Below are positions 14,159 to 21,249 of a DNA stretch of 22,205 bases, in pieces. The stretch lies in contig JBFWVD010000072.1 in assembly GCA_050246915.1 (NCBI GenBank), positions 1 through 22,205 of the forward strand, in the 5' to 3' direction. The first letter of the stretch is position 1. Each line of letters starts with the position of its first letter. Position numbers and translations under genes: made by a program. Source of the stretch: JBFWVD01 sp050246915 (GTDB lineage: Bacteria > Actinomycetota > Acidimicrobiia > Acidimicrobiales > Ilumatobacteraceae). The notes below the pieces were generated by a model, which saw only the letters and a program-made list of their open reading frames with translations, was not told where the DNA came from and ran no database searches.

Positions 14159-15507
14159 GCCCCCACCGCCAACGGTCTGCCCGTGGCCGACGACCAGGTG
14201 TCGGGGCCACCGTCCAGCACCACGACGTCGTGGTCGCCGCGGGCGACGAGCAGGCTGGCGCCGGTCATCGCCCGCTCGCCATGGCCGCACATGACCGTCA
14301 CCGGCCCGACCCTCGGCTCGACCATGGCGATCTGGCCGAGTTCGACGTTGCGCGAACCGGGGACGTGACCGGTCGCGTACTCGTTGGCCTGGCGGACATC
14401 GATGATCCCGCCGACCATGGCGGCAGCGTCGACGAACGGGATCGTGTTCACCTGCCGGCCCGAGCCGGTCCAGGCGTCGATCCCACCGGCGAGTTCCCCG
14501 ACGAGGTGTTCGTGGCCGACGTCGAGGCACTGGCGGACGAGGTCGGCGCGGTCCTGGCCGGGGTCGAGGACGAACACCAGTTGCTGGTCGGGTTCGACGA
14601 GCCAGCCGAGCCAGCTGGCGAACACCGGGCGCAACGTGTTGGACAGCGAGCCGGGGACATGGCCGCTCGAGAACGCGGCGGCAGGTCTGGCGTCGACCAC
14701 GACCCCGCCCGCGGCGAGGTGTTGCTCGACGTCGTCGGGTGTGAGCGCGGCGAGTGTGGGCAGTGTGTCGTAGCGGGCGGGCCCGAGACGGTTCAGCTCG
14801 GGCAGGCGTGCGAAGTAGGTGGGGAAGGTGCCGAACCCGGCAACGAGCTGCTCGACGAACTGGTCCTCTTCACCGATGGAGAACAACGGGTTCGTGTCGC
14901 GTTCGTGACCGAGCGTCGAGGTGCGCTGCGATGCGCCGGGCGCCGAGCAGAACGACCCGGCGCCATGGGTCGGGTAGACGGCGAGGGTGCCCGGCAGGGT
15001 GTCGAAGCGGCGCAGACCCTGGAACATCTCATGCGCCAGCGGCACCGCAAGATCCGGCCCGCACAGATCCGTCCGGCCCACGGTGCCGACCATCAACGAA
15101 CCGCCGGAGAACAACGCCGCCACTCGACCGTGATCGGTCAGCACGTAAGCGTGGTGATCGGGCGTGTGGCCCGGGGTCGCCAGCGCGGTCGACGTGATCT
15201 TCGGGGCCAGCTCGACGACCTCGCCGTCGACGACTGGACGATGAGGGGACGCGAGACGCGACGCGGCCGGAGCGACGAACACGGCACCGCGGCGTGCCAC
15301 GAGACCCGGGCTGCCGGTCACGTAGTCGGCGTGCGAGTGCGTGTCGATCGTCCACACGATCCTCAACCCGAGCGTGTCAGCGAGCTGCTCGTGCGCGATC
15401 GGGAAGCGAGGCGGGTCGACGATCGCAGCGGTCCCGTGGTCGAGATCGATCACGTACGACGAATGGCCGAGGCCCTCGTCGACGAACTCGTGGATCTGCA
15501 TGCTCAC
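14155..15507 (-). CDS. MBL-fold hydrolase/persulfide dioxygenase-like protein with two rhodanese domains
   Basis: The 450-residue protein has an N-terminal metallo-beta-lactamase fold of the ETHE1/BlhA-like type: THSHADYVTG (56-65; His57, His59, Asp61), GHTPDHH (113-119) and YPTHGAG (178-184; His181). The position after HAD is Tyr, as in a common actinobacterial HxHxDY variant, and GGSLMVGTVGRTDL replaces the usual GDTLF form. Two rhodanese domains follow. The first (about 255-350) has DPGQD where the catalytic Cys loop should be and is probably inactive. The second (about 356-445) keeps Cys407 in CGHGERA. The likely role is oxidation or transfer of persulfide sulfur from a low-molecular thiol. 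The GTG start at 15507 has AGGAGG upstream; the ATG at 15501 is an alternative. Confidence 0.85.
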   Translation of the reverse strand: MSMQIHEFVDEGLGHSSYVIDLDHGTAAIVDPPRFPIAHEQLADTLGLRIVWTIDTHSHADYVTGSPGLVARRGAVFVAPAASRLASPHRPVVDGEVVELAPKITSTALATPGHTPDHHAYVLTDHGRVAALFSGGSLMVGTVGRTDLCGPDLAVPLAHEMFQGLRRFDTLPGTLAVYPTHGAGSFCSAPGASQRTSTLGHERDTNPLFSIGEEDQFVEQLVAGFGTFPTYFARLPELNRLGPARYDTLPTLAALTPDDVEQHLAAGGVVVDARPAAAFSSGHVPGSLSNTLRPVFASWLGWLVEPDQQLVFVLDPGQDRADLVRQCLDVGHEHLVGELAGGIDAWTGSGRQVNTIPFVDAAAMVGGIIDVRQANEYATGHVPGSRNVELGQIAMVEPRVGPVTVMCGHGERAMTGASLLVARGDHDVVVLDGGPDTWSSATGRPLAVGA

Positions 15508-15516
15508 CGCTCCTCC

Positions 15517-15574
15517 TCAAAGAACTTCTTGAATACTCGCGACCAGGAGAGTACCTTGTCAAGTAGTTGTTTGA
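15517..15574. promoter_or_regulatory. Divergent promoter with twin TCAA-N8-TTGA sites
   Basis: The 82-bp divergent region is locally AT-richer and holds two copies of TCAA-N8-TTGA, at 15517-15532 and 15559-15574, starting 42 bp apart (about four helical turns). Between them lies TACTC (15534-15538) inverted to GAGTA (15549-15553). The first copy also contains the perfect palindrome AAGAACTTCTT (15520-15530). These are good candidates for operators of the ArsR-rhodanese regulator, controlling both directions. Confidence 0.55.
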
Positions 15575-15589
15575 ACAGATGGAGGCGTT

Positions 15590-16273
15590 GTGGGCAACCG
15601 TGTGGCGAAGGATGCGTTGTTCGACGGGTTCGCCGACATCGCCAAGGCGTTGGCGAACGGGCATCGCGCCGAGCTGATCGACGTCCTCGCCCAAGGCGAG
15701 CGACACGTCGAGGAGCTCGCCGATGAGATCGGCCAAAGCCTCGCCAACACCTCGTTCCACCTCCGCACCCTCGCCGGCGCCGGCCTGGTCGTCACCCGCC
15801 GCGACAAGAACCGCATCTACTACCGGCTCGCCTCCGACCGCGTCATCGAACTGTGGAGCGCAGTGCGCGACGTCGCGGCAGCCCATCACGCAGAGCTCGA
15901 CGAGCTCGCTGCCGCCTACCTCGGGCACCGCGACGAGTTCGATCAGCTGAGCAGGACCGAGCTCACCGCCCGACTCGCCGCCGGCGACATCGTCGTCGTC
16001 GACGTCCGGCCGTCCGCTGAGTACGCGGCGGGTCACATCGCCGGCGCCCGATCGATTCCGGCCGACCGGCTGGCGCGGGAGTTGCGCAGCCTGCCCGACG
16101 ATGTCGAGATCGTCGCCTACTGCCGGGGCACGTACTGCCTGCTCGCCGACGAAGCCGTCCGCCTGCTCCGCCGCAAAGGACGTGCCGCGCGCCGCCTCGA
16201 GGACGGCTTCCCCGAATGGCGCCACGCCAACCTGCCGATCCAGTCACTGCCCTCACAGGAGGTCATGTCATGA
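15590..16273 (+). CDS. ArsR-family regulator fused to a rhodanese domain
   Basis: The 227-residue protein starts at GTG 15590, four bases after GGAGG. Residues 10-95 are an ArsR winged helix; the recognition segment SLANTSFHLRTLAGAGLV (50-67) and the wing RRDKNRIYYRLAS (70-82) are clear. Residues 123-217 are a rhodanese domain: VDVRPSAEYAAGHIAGARSI, then the active loop CRGTYC with Cys178 and Cys183, ending in DGFPEWR. The ArsR half contains no cysteine, so it lacks the Cys pair used by SqrR/BigR-type persulfide sensors; sensing probably lies in the rhodanese loop. It is the first gene of the rightward operon and overlaps the DsrE gene by ATGA. It should repress this operon and the divergent MBL-rhodanese operon until sulfane sulfur accumulates. 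Confidence 0.92.
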   Translation: MGNRVAKDALFDGFADIAKALANGHRAELIDVLAQGERHVEELADEIGQSLANTSFHLRTLAGAGLVVTRRDKNRIYYRLASDRVIELWSAVRDVAAAHHAELDELAAAYLGHRDEFDQLSRTELTARLAAGDIVVVDVRPSAEYAAGHIAGARSIPADRLARELRSLPDDVEIVAYCRGTYCLLADEAVRLLRRKGRAARRLEDGFPEWRHANLPIQSLPSQEVMS

Positions 16274-16620
16274 AGGTCCTCGTCATCCTGCAAGGCCCCG
16301 CATACGGCACCGAAGCCAGCTACAACGGACTGCGCCTGGCCGGCAACCTCGCCAAGCGCGACGGAGTCGAGGTCAAGATCTTCTGCTTCGGTGATGCGAT
16401 CGGCCTCGCCGTCGCCGGCCAGCAACTCCCCAACGGCTACTACCACCTCGACCGGATGCTCACCTCCGCCGCCCGCCACGGCGCCAAGATCGGACTGTGC
16501 GGTACCTGCATGGACGCCCGCGGAATCACCGACGCAATGCTCATCGCCGACACCCGCCGATCCAGCCTCGACGAAGTCACCGACTGGACCCTCTGGGCCG
16601 ACAAGACGATTGCGTTCTGA
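16270..16620 (+). CDS. DsrE-family sulfur-transfer-like protein
   Basis: The 116-residue protein has the DsrE/DsrF fold: a first strand KVLVILQGPAYGTEASYNGLR, then VKIFCFGDAIGLAVAG, and a cysteine loop GLCGTCMDARGI with Cys77 and Cys80. In DsrE/TusD-type proteins a cysteine at this position carries a persulfide between sulfur transferases. It lacks a membrane segment and should be cytoplasmic. The ATG overlaps the stop of the ArsR-rhodanese gene (16270-16273). Its partner is likely the rhodanese domain of either neighbour. Whether it donates sulfur or only buffers it cannot be told from sequence. Confidence 0.88.
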   Translation: MKVLVILQGPAYGTEASYNGLRLAGNLAKRDGVEVKIFCFGDAIGLAVAGQQLPNGYYHLDRMLTSAARHGAKIGLCGTCMDARGITDAMLIADTRRSSLDEVTDWTLWADKTIAF

Positions 16621-16625
16621 CAACG

Positions 16626-17348
16626 ATGACCACCACCGTGTCGTCCTCGCGCTGGAGTGCTGCGGCCGACGCGTACGACGCATGGTTCGACCGGCCATGG
16701 GGTCGCCACGCAACCGCGGTCGAACATCGGATGCTGCTCGACGCGGCGGGGCCCGTTTCGGGACGGGCGGTACTCGACGCGGGATGCGGGACGGGTCGAT
16801 TCATGCGGCGCCTCGAATCGGAAGGGGCCACGGTGCTCGGTGTCGACCGCGACCCCGACGCGCTAACAATCGCCCGAACCAGGACGACGGGTGCACTCCT
16901 GCTCGGCGACACCCACCAACTCCCGCTCGAGGATCGTTCGGTCGACATCGCGTTCGCTGTCAACGTGTGCGAGTTCACCGCCGACCCCGCTCGCGTGTTC
17001 GCCGAGTTGGCCCGAGTCACGAGACCCTCCGGTCGCATCGTCGTCGGTTCACTGAACCGGACCAGCCCGTGGGGCTACTGGAAACTACGCCAGTTCACGA
17101 AATCCCCGTGGAACACCGCCCGCTTCCTCGATCGGCGAACCCTCCTCCACCTCGGCGCCCAGCACGGTCGCTGCACCCTTCGAGCCGGCCTCTACGCACC
17201 AGCCGCACTACCGGGGATCGAGCGGTGGTCACCCGTCCTCGAACGAATCGGCCGTCGCCTCGCTCCGCGACTCGGCGCCTTCCAGGTCCTCACCATCCAA
17301 CTGCCCGCCACCGGGGCCGACAGCGCCACCGAAGCGGCACGGACATGA
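16626..17348 (+). CDS. Class I SAM-dependent methyltransferase
   Basis: The 240-residue protein has motif I VLDAGCGTGRF (49-59), the acidic end of strand 2 in LGVDRD (71-76), the post-II segment GDTHQLPLEDRSVDIAF and motif III VTRPSGRIVVGSL. This is the UbiE/Coq5-like Methyltransf_11 type. The C-terminal third (YWKLRQF onward) is Arg-rich with hydrophobic patches and may contact lipid or a bulky acceptor. It starts 5 bp after the DsrE stop without a clear ribosome-binding site and overlaps the PIG-L gene (ATGA, 17345-17348), so it is in the sulfur operon. S-methylation of a thiol or sulfide is a possibility suggested only by context. Confidence 0.85.
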   Translation: MTTTVSSSRWSAAADAYDAWFDRPWGRHATAVEHRMLLDAAGPVSGRAVLDAGCGTGRFMRRLESEGATVLGVDRDPDALTIARTRTTGALLLGDTHQLPLEDRSVDIAFAVNVCEFTADPARVFAELARVTRPSGRIVVGSLNRTSPWGYWKLRQFTKSPWNTARFLDRRTLLHLGAQHGRCTLRAGLYAPAALPGIERWSPVLERIGRRLAPRLGAFQVLTIQLPATGADSATEAART

Positions 17349-18046
17349 CAGCCGACACCATCGCCCCGACACCGCAACGGGTGCTCGCTGTGTGCGCCCA
17401 CCCCGACGACGAGAGCTTCGGCCTCGGTGCGATCATCTCGACGCTCATCGACCAGGGCGCATCGGTCGACCTTGTCTGCCTCACACAGGGCGAGGCCTCC
17501 ACGCTCGGCGCCCCCACACTCGTTCTTGCCGAGGCACGGCGTTGCGAGCTGGCAGCGGCGGCCAACGAACTCGGCGTCACCACCGTGCACCAGTTCGACC
17601 ACCCCGACGGACACCTCTCCACGGTCGACCTGGCCGTCCTCACCGCGGCGATCCAACCGCTCGCCAACGACATCGACCTGCTCCTCGTGTTCGACGAAGG
17701 CGGCATCACCGGCCAACCGGACCACGTCCAGGCAACCGCCGCGGCGATGGCAGTCGCCGACGCACTCGATCTTCCCGTACTCGCCTGGACCCTCGACGCT
17801 CACGTCGCTAACGCCCTCAACACCGAGTTCGACGCTCGTTTCGTCGGGCAAACCGATAGCCAGATCCACATCCGGCTCCCGGTCGACCGCCGGCGGCAGC
17901 GAGCAGCGATGCGATGCCACGACAGCCAGCTGACCGGCAACCCCGTGCCCGAGCGTCGCATCGCCCTCACCGGCGACACCGAACCACTGCGCTTCCTACG
18001 GCGAACACGACCGCCGACCCACGACACGAAGGACCCGATCCGATGA
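17345..18046 (+). CDS. PIG-L/LmbE-family deacetylase
   Basis: The 233-residue protein has the zinc-binding AHPDDE motif (18-23) after VLAVC, and the second metal site GITGQPDH (120-127, His127). The family includes MshB and Mca, which act on mycothiol precursors and conjugates, and other N-acetylglucosaminyl deacetylases. At 233 residues it is shorter than MshB or Mca (about 290), so it is more likely a generic LmbE protein. Its ATG overlaps the methyltransferase stop, and its own stop overlaps a truncated VOC-like frame. A role in processing thiol conjugates made by this sulfur operon is reasonable but inferred. Confidence 0.87.
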   Translation: MTADTIAPTPQRVLAVCAHPDDESFGLGAIISTLIDQGASVDLVCLTQGEASTLGAPTLVLAEARRCELAAAANELGVTTVHQFDHPDGHLSTVDLAVLTAAIQPLANDIDLLLVFDEGGITGQPDHVQATAAAMAVADALDLPVLAWTLDAHVANALNTEFDARFVGQTDSQIHIRLPVDRRRQRAAMRCHDSQLTGNPVPERRIALTGDTEPLRFLRRTRPPTHDTKDPIR

Positions 18047-18120
18047 GCGACCGACCCACCCACCGATTCGGCCTCGTACTCGACTGCACCGACCCGAGCG
18101 GCTCGGGCAGCGGGGGGTAG
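18043..18120 (+). pseudogene. Truncated VOC/glyoxalase-like gene fragment
   Basis: A 25-codon frame begins in a 4-nt ATGA overlap with the PIG-L stop. Its first residues, MSDRPTHRFGLVLDCTDPS, look like the start of a VOC-superfamily protein, where GLVLDC-DP precedes the first helix. The frame then turns into SGSGSGG and stops at TAG 18118-18120. Neither the rest of the frame nor the next 130 bp contains the remaining VOC domain in any frame I tried. It is most simply a gene cut by a deletion or rearrangement, leaving its start attached to the operon. Confidence 0.5.
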
Positions 18121-18194
18121 CACGATCGTCGCACCCGACGAGACACCCCGCCGGACGATTCGGCGATGCCCAAGCATTTCCAGCAAAGCGGGTC

Positions 18195-18223
18195 TTGACG
18201 TCTATTCCAGAGATACCTAAATT
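18195..18223 (+). promoter_or_regulatory. Sigma-70-like promoter for the MDMPI-ArsR cassette
   Basis: TTGACG (18195-18200) and TAAATT (18218-18223) are separated by 17 bp, and the region is clearly AT-rich against its surroundings. It lies 29 bp before the GTG start at 18252. The rest of 18121-18194 shows nothing I can identify. Confidence 0.6.
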
Positions 18224-18244
18224 AAGCATGATCTAAATCTCTGG
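18207..18244. promoter_or_regulatory. Inverted repeat overlapping the promoter
   Basis: CCAGAGAT (18207-18214) and ATCTCTGG (18237-18244) are perfect 8-bp arms enclosing the -10 box. CTAAAT is also repeated directly at 18217-18222 and 18233-18238, 16 bp apart. The right arm runs into the GGAGG ribosome-binding site (18243-18247). It could be the operator of the ArsR protein encoded second in the cassette, or a hairpin that hides the ribosome-binding site. Confidence 0.5.
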
Positions 18245-18251
18245 AGGCGAA

Positions 18252-18803
18252 GTGAACTCAGATGATCCGGTCGTGCTGTTCGAGCAGGCGTCGGCGCATG
18301 CCGCCGTAGTGATGGCCAGAGTTTCCCCCGCACAGCTGGGTGACCCAACGCCATGCTCGGACTGGAACGTGCAACAGCTGATCGACCACATGGTTGCTGG
18401 TGCCGACTACCTGCTGGCGGCGCTCGCTGGCGAACCGCTGCCAGCCCGATCGAACACCACGGCCGATGACTACAAGTGGGGACTCGAGCGACTGCACGCT
18501 TCGCTTCGGGACCCGGGCGGGATGGATCGGATGTGCGTGTCGCCGCTCGGTTTCGACTGGTCGGTCGCCCACGCTGTTGCCGGCACGTTCATGGACTCGC
18601 TGATCCACACGTGGGACTTGGCGACCGCGACCGGGCAGGACGCTTCGCTCGACGCGCAGCTCGTGGAGGCGTGCACCTCGATGTTCCTCCCGGACATGCC
18701 CGAACGGGGCCGGGCGAGCGGACTGGTCGGACCTGCGGTCAGCGTTCCGGACGACGCGTCTGCACAGGATCGGTTGCTCGCAGCGATGGGGCGACGCGCA
18801 TGA
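18252..18803 (+). CDS. DinB/MDMPI-fold metal-binding protein (TIGR03086-like)
   Basis: The 183-residue protein starts at GTG 18252, four bases after GGAGG. GDPTPCSDWNVQQLIDHMV (about 30-48) is the hallmark start of the mycothiol-dependent maleylpyruvate isomerase N-terminal family, with the metal-binding His in DHMV. A second His-rich helix, SLIHTWDLATATGQ, gives the other ligands. TIGR03086 proteins are common in actinobacteria and mostly uncharacterised; some relatives use mycothiol as cofactor. It is the first gene of a five-gene overlapping cassette and ends in ATGA with the ArsR gene. Confidence 0.85.
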   Translation: MNSDDPVVLFEQASAHAAVVMARVSPAQLGDPTPCSDWNVQQLIDHMVAGADYLLAALAGEPLPARSNTTADDYKWGLERLHASLRDPGGMDRMCVSPLGFDWSVAHAVAGTFMDSLIHTWDLATATGQDASLDAQLVEACTSMFLPDMPERGRASGLVGPAVSVPDDASAQDRLLAAMGRRA

Positions 18804-19153
18804 CGCCCGACGTCTCCGACGAGGCGCTCCGCGCAATCGCGCATCCCGGACGGCGAAAGATGCTTCGCCTGGTGTGGGAGCAGGAGCGCCCGGCGACGGA
18901 ACTGGCCGACGCAGCAGGCATGTCGCGGTCGGCAGCAAGCCAACACCTCAAGTTGCTTCGCGACGCGGGCCTCGTCACCGTTCGAGTCGACGCCAACCGT
19001 CGGTTGTACCGCGCGGACCTGCAACGGGTCAGCGAGATCGCATCGTTCCTCGATGAGTTCTGGGCTGCACCGCTTCAACGCTTGCGGGCGACCGCCGAGT
19101 CGATCACGGCTGAACGGGCGCCTGTCCAGCGGCGAAGGCGGTCGGCCTCGTGA
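18800..19153 (+). CDS. ArsR-family transcriptional regulator
   Basis: The 117-residue protein is a compact ArsR winged helix: LRAIAHPGRRKMLRLVWEQE, recognition helix SRSAASQHLKLLRDAGLV and wing RVDANRRLYRAD, followed by FLDEFWAAPLQRL. The last element is typical of the ArsR group encoded next to AHSA1/SRPBCC proteins. No metal-binding cysteines are present, so it is unlikely to be a metalloregulator. It overlaps both neighbours by 4 nt (ATGA before, GTGA after). It probably binds the inverted repeat at 18207-18244 and regulates its own operon. Confidence 0.88.
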   Translation: MTPDVSDEALRAIAHPGRRKMLRLVWEQERPATELADAAGMSRSAASQHLKLLRDAGLVTVRVDANRRLYRADLQRVSEIASFLDEFWAAPLQRLRATAESITAERAPVQRRRRSAS

Positions 19154-19617
19154 AGCTCGTCGTCCAGGAACTGACGATCCACGCCCCGGCAGAGGTTCTG
19201 TACGAGCTGTTGACCGATCCCGAGTTGTTCGTGCAGTGGATGGCTGACGACGCAACTCTCGAGGCGCGGCCGGGCGGGATCGTACGGTGGACGCACGCCA
19301 ACGGCGACACCTGCTCCGGCACATATGTGGAACTGATCCCTCCACGACGGGTGGTGTTCACCTACGGATGGGAACGCGCCGATGTCGAGATTCCGCCTGG
19401 CTCGACCACGGTCGAGATCGACCTCACATCCATCGGTGAGACCGCGACGGTGTTGCGGCTCGTGCACAGCGGGCTCGGCGACCTCGCCGCGGGCGCTCAC
19501 CACGGCGGTTGGACGCACTACCTCGACCGGTTGCGCCGTCGGGCCGAGGGTTCGGTCCCCGGACCGGATCCGTTCGCCACGCAGCGCGTCCCTACTCCGG
19601 CCGAGTTGCGGACATGA
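19150..19617 (+). CDS. SRPBCC/AHSA1-domain protein
   Basis: The 155-residue protein starts with a GTG inside the ArsR stop (GTGA, 19150-19153). It has the AHSA1 pattern: an N-terminal strand with IHAPAEVLYELLTDPELFVQWM, then GGIVRWTHANGDTCSGTYVELIPPRRVVFTYGW, and a C-terminal helix HHGGWTHYLDRL. The fold is a helix-grip cavity that binds hydrophobic ligands. In ArsR-AHSA1 pairs its function is mostly unknown, but a ligand-binding or stress role is assumed. No catalytic residues are evident. Confidence 0.87.
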   Translation: MKLVVQELTIHAPAEVLYELLTDPELFVQWMADDATLEARPGGIVRWTHANGDTCSGTYVELIPPRRVVFTYGWERADVEIPPGSTTVEIDLTSIGETATVLRLVHSGLGDLAAGAHHGGWTHYLDRLRRRAEGSVPGPDPFATQRVPTPAELRT

Positions 19618-19967
19618 ACGAGGCAACGCTTCCGGGTGAGGCCAGGTTCTGGGACCTCGCCGAGCCGCTCCTCCTCCGACCGGAGGTGACCCGCTCGACG
19701 ATGATGGGCCTGCCGTGCCTGCGTTGGAACGGCGTCTTCTTCGCATCGTGCGATCGTCGAAACGGTGATTTGCTCGTCAAACTCACCGACTCCCGCGTCG
19801 ATGAGCTCATCGCCGCCGGTCAGGCCCACCCGTTCGCGCCGGCAGGACGACGGTTCCGCGAATGGTCGGCGGTCCCGGTGAGCCGATCGAGGAGTTGGAA
19901 GCGATTGCTCGACGAGGCCCTCGTGGTCGCGATCGCACATCCGGCACCCGTGAAGAAGAAGCGGTGA
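19614..19967 (+). CDS. TfoX/YjbR-like (MmcQ-type fold) protein
   Basis: The 117-residue protein has its ATG in the AHSA1 stop (ATGA, 19614-19617). STMMGLPCLRWNGVFFASCDRRNGDLLVKL and the later RFREWSAVP fit the small alpha/beta fold shared by TfoX N-terminal and YjbR proteins, where a conserved Met-Phe-Gly-like turn is followed by a Gly-Asp strand. The C-terminus is basic (KKKR). Function is unknown; such proteins often accompany ArsR-AHSA1 pairs in actinobacteria. The stop overlaps the DUF2461 start (GTGA). Confidence 0.72.
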   Translation: MNEATLPGEARFWDLAEPLLLRPEVTRSTMMGLPCLRWNGVFFASCDRRNGDLLVKLTDSRVDELIAAGQAHPFAPAGRRFREWSAVPVSRSRSWKRLLDEALVVAIAHPAPVKKKR

Positions 19968-20707
19968 AGTCGTTCACCGGGTTCCCCGCCGCGGCCTGGG
20001 GCGTCCTCGAGGGTCTCGCCGCCGACAACACGAGCGTCTACTTCGATGCCCACCGTGATCAGTACCGACGGTGCGTCGCGACACCCGCGGCGACGTTCGT
20101 CGACGCTGTCGTTCCGGCGTTGCGCAGCTCTGTCCATCCGGCTCTGCAAGGAGATCCTCGGGTCGGGCGTTCGCTGTTCAGGATCAACCGAGACACTCGC
20201 TTCGGGTCGGACAAGACGCCATACAAGACCCACATCGACTTCCTCTTCTGGATCGGCGACGGCGAGCCACGGCAATCACCGGCGTGCATCGTCCGGATCA
20301 CAGCCACGTCGGTCGTCGTCGGCGCCGGCCAGGTCGGTCTCGAGGGCGCAGCGCTCGAGCGCTATCGGAGCGCCGTCGCTGGCCCGACGTCTTCCACGCT
20401 GCGCACCATCGTCGACCAGCTCGTGGCGGACGGATGCGACCTGAGCGACGTGCACCGCGTACGGGTCCCCTCCCCCTTCGCCCAGGATCATGCGAACGCC
20501 GATCTCCTGCGGCGAGACGGGTTTCACGCTTCCCACACGAACCGACACCCCGTAGCGATCAGCGATGGGCAGTTCATCTCGTGGATCACTACCGAGCTGG
20601 GCCGATACCGGCCACTCCTCGACTGGCTGTCGGCCTATTCACTGACCGCGGCCTTGAGTACCAGTGAGACGGAGCAACCTCTCGCCGGCCTCGGGCGGCG
20701 GCGGTGA
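19964..20707 (+). CDS. DUF2461-family protein
   Basis: The 247-residue protein starts at a GTG overlapping the previous stop (19964-19967). FTGFPAAAWGVLEGLAADNTSVYFDAHRDQY at the N-terminus and RINRDTRFGSDKTPYKTHIDF (about 66-86) are the characteristic blocks of DUF2461/TIGR02453, a widespread cytoplasmic family without known activity. It closes the cassette; only 17 bp separate it from the convergent minus-strand gene, with no obvious terminator. Co-translation with AHSA1 and TfoX-like proteins suggests a common but unknown stress role. Confidence 0.88.
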   Translation: MKSFTGFPAAAWGVLEGLAADNTSVYFDAHRDQYRRCVATPAATFVDAVVPALRSSVHPALQGDPRVGRSLFRINRDTRFGSDKTPYKTHIDFLFWIGDGEPRQSPACIVRITATSVVVGAGQVGLEGAALERYRSAVAGPTSSTLRTIVDQLVADGCDLSDVHRVRVPSPFAQDHANADLLRRDGFHASHTNRHPVAISDGQFISWITTELGRYRPLLDWLSAYSLTAALSTSETEQPLAGLGRRR

Positions 20708-20724
20708 CTGAAGCGCGTGACGGA

Positions 20725-21249
20725 TCAGCCGCGCGCGATGAAGATCTCGATGGCAACGTAGATGGCGACCATGCTCGCGAGGACCGCAGCGGCGACCACC
20801 TTTCGACGTCGTGCGAGTGAGACCACGATGCGCTTCTCGGTCTCCAGTCTCAGATTGACATCGAGGTCGACCGGGTGCTCGGTGGGCCAATGGGGGTCGT
20901 CAGTGAGGTTGACCGACTCGGATGGGCCGATGAAGTTCCGGAGCTGGGCATCGGTGAAGCCGTGGCGGCGCAGCACGGTGGCAGAGTGACCGACTGTCGG
21001 GCCCGTGGTGTCGTTGGAGTGGTCTGTCCATCGGCGTCGCTGTCGGGAGAATGCGTCCGTGAGTGTCCATTCGAGCGGGTCGTCACGCGGGCCGATTTTG
21101 TTCCAGAAGCGGTAGGTGGATGCGAACGACGAACGTGCCTCATCAAGGGCGATCGTCGTGCTGTCGAAGACGTCAGCCAAGAGGTCGACGACCAAGGCGT
21201 AGCTCTCGTTATAGAACGCGTCGAATCCAGCGTGTGCCGAAGCGTTCAC
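20725..21249 (-). CDS. Sigma-70 region-2-like protein with C-terminal membrane anchor
   Basis: The protein has 174 residues from the GTG at 21249, which overlaps the ABC ATPase stop (GTGA, 21246-21249). Residues about 8-72 (FDAFYNESYALVVDLLADVF, then LDEARSSFASTYRFWNKIG and DDPLEWTLTDAFSRQRRRW) resemble sigma-70 region 2 of ECF/SigE-like factors, including the tryptophan-rich end. No region 4 helix-turn-helix follows. Instead a polar linker leads to one helix near the C-terminus (KVVAAAVLASMVAIYVAIEI). The order suggests a degenerate sigma relative tethered to the membrane, with the N-terminus inside. It could sequester a partner or bind an anti-sigma factor. The similarity is by eye and could be partly fortuitous. 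Confidence 0.6.
   Translation of the reverse strand: MNASAHAGFDAFYNESYALVVDLLADVFDSTTIALDEARSSFASTYRFWNKIGPRDDPLEWTLTDAFSRQRRRWTDHSNDTTGPTVGHSATVLRRHGFTDAQLRNFIGPSESVNLTDDPHWPTEHPVDLDVNLRLETEKRIVVSLARRRKVVAAAVLASMVAIYVAIEIFIARG

Noticed and set aside
12809..15726. Long open frames on the plus strand opposite the MFS and MBL-rhodanese genes
   Set aside because: Their residues are dominated by Arg, Gly, Asp, Glu and Ala without motifs. They mirror conserved minus-strand genes, as expected in very GC-rich DNA.
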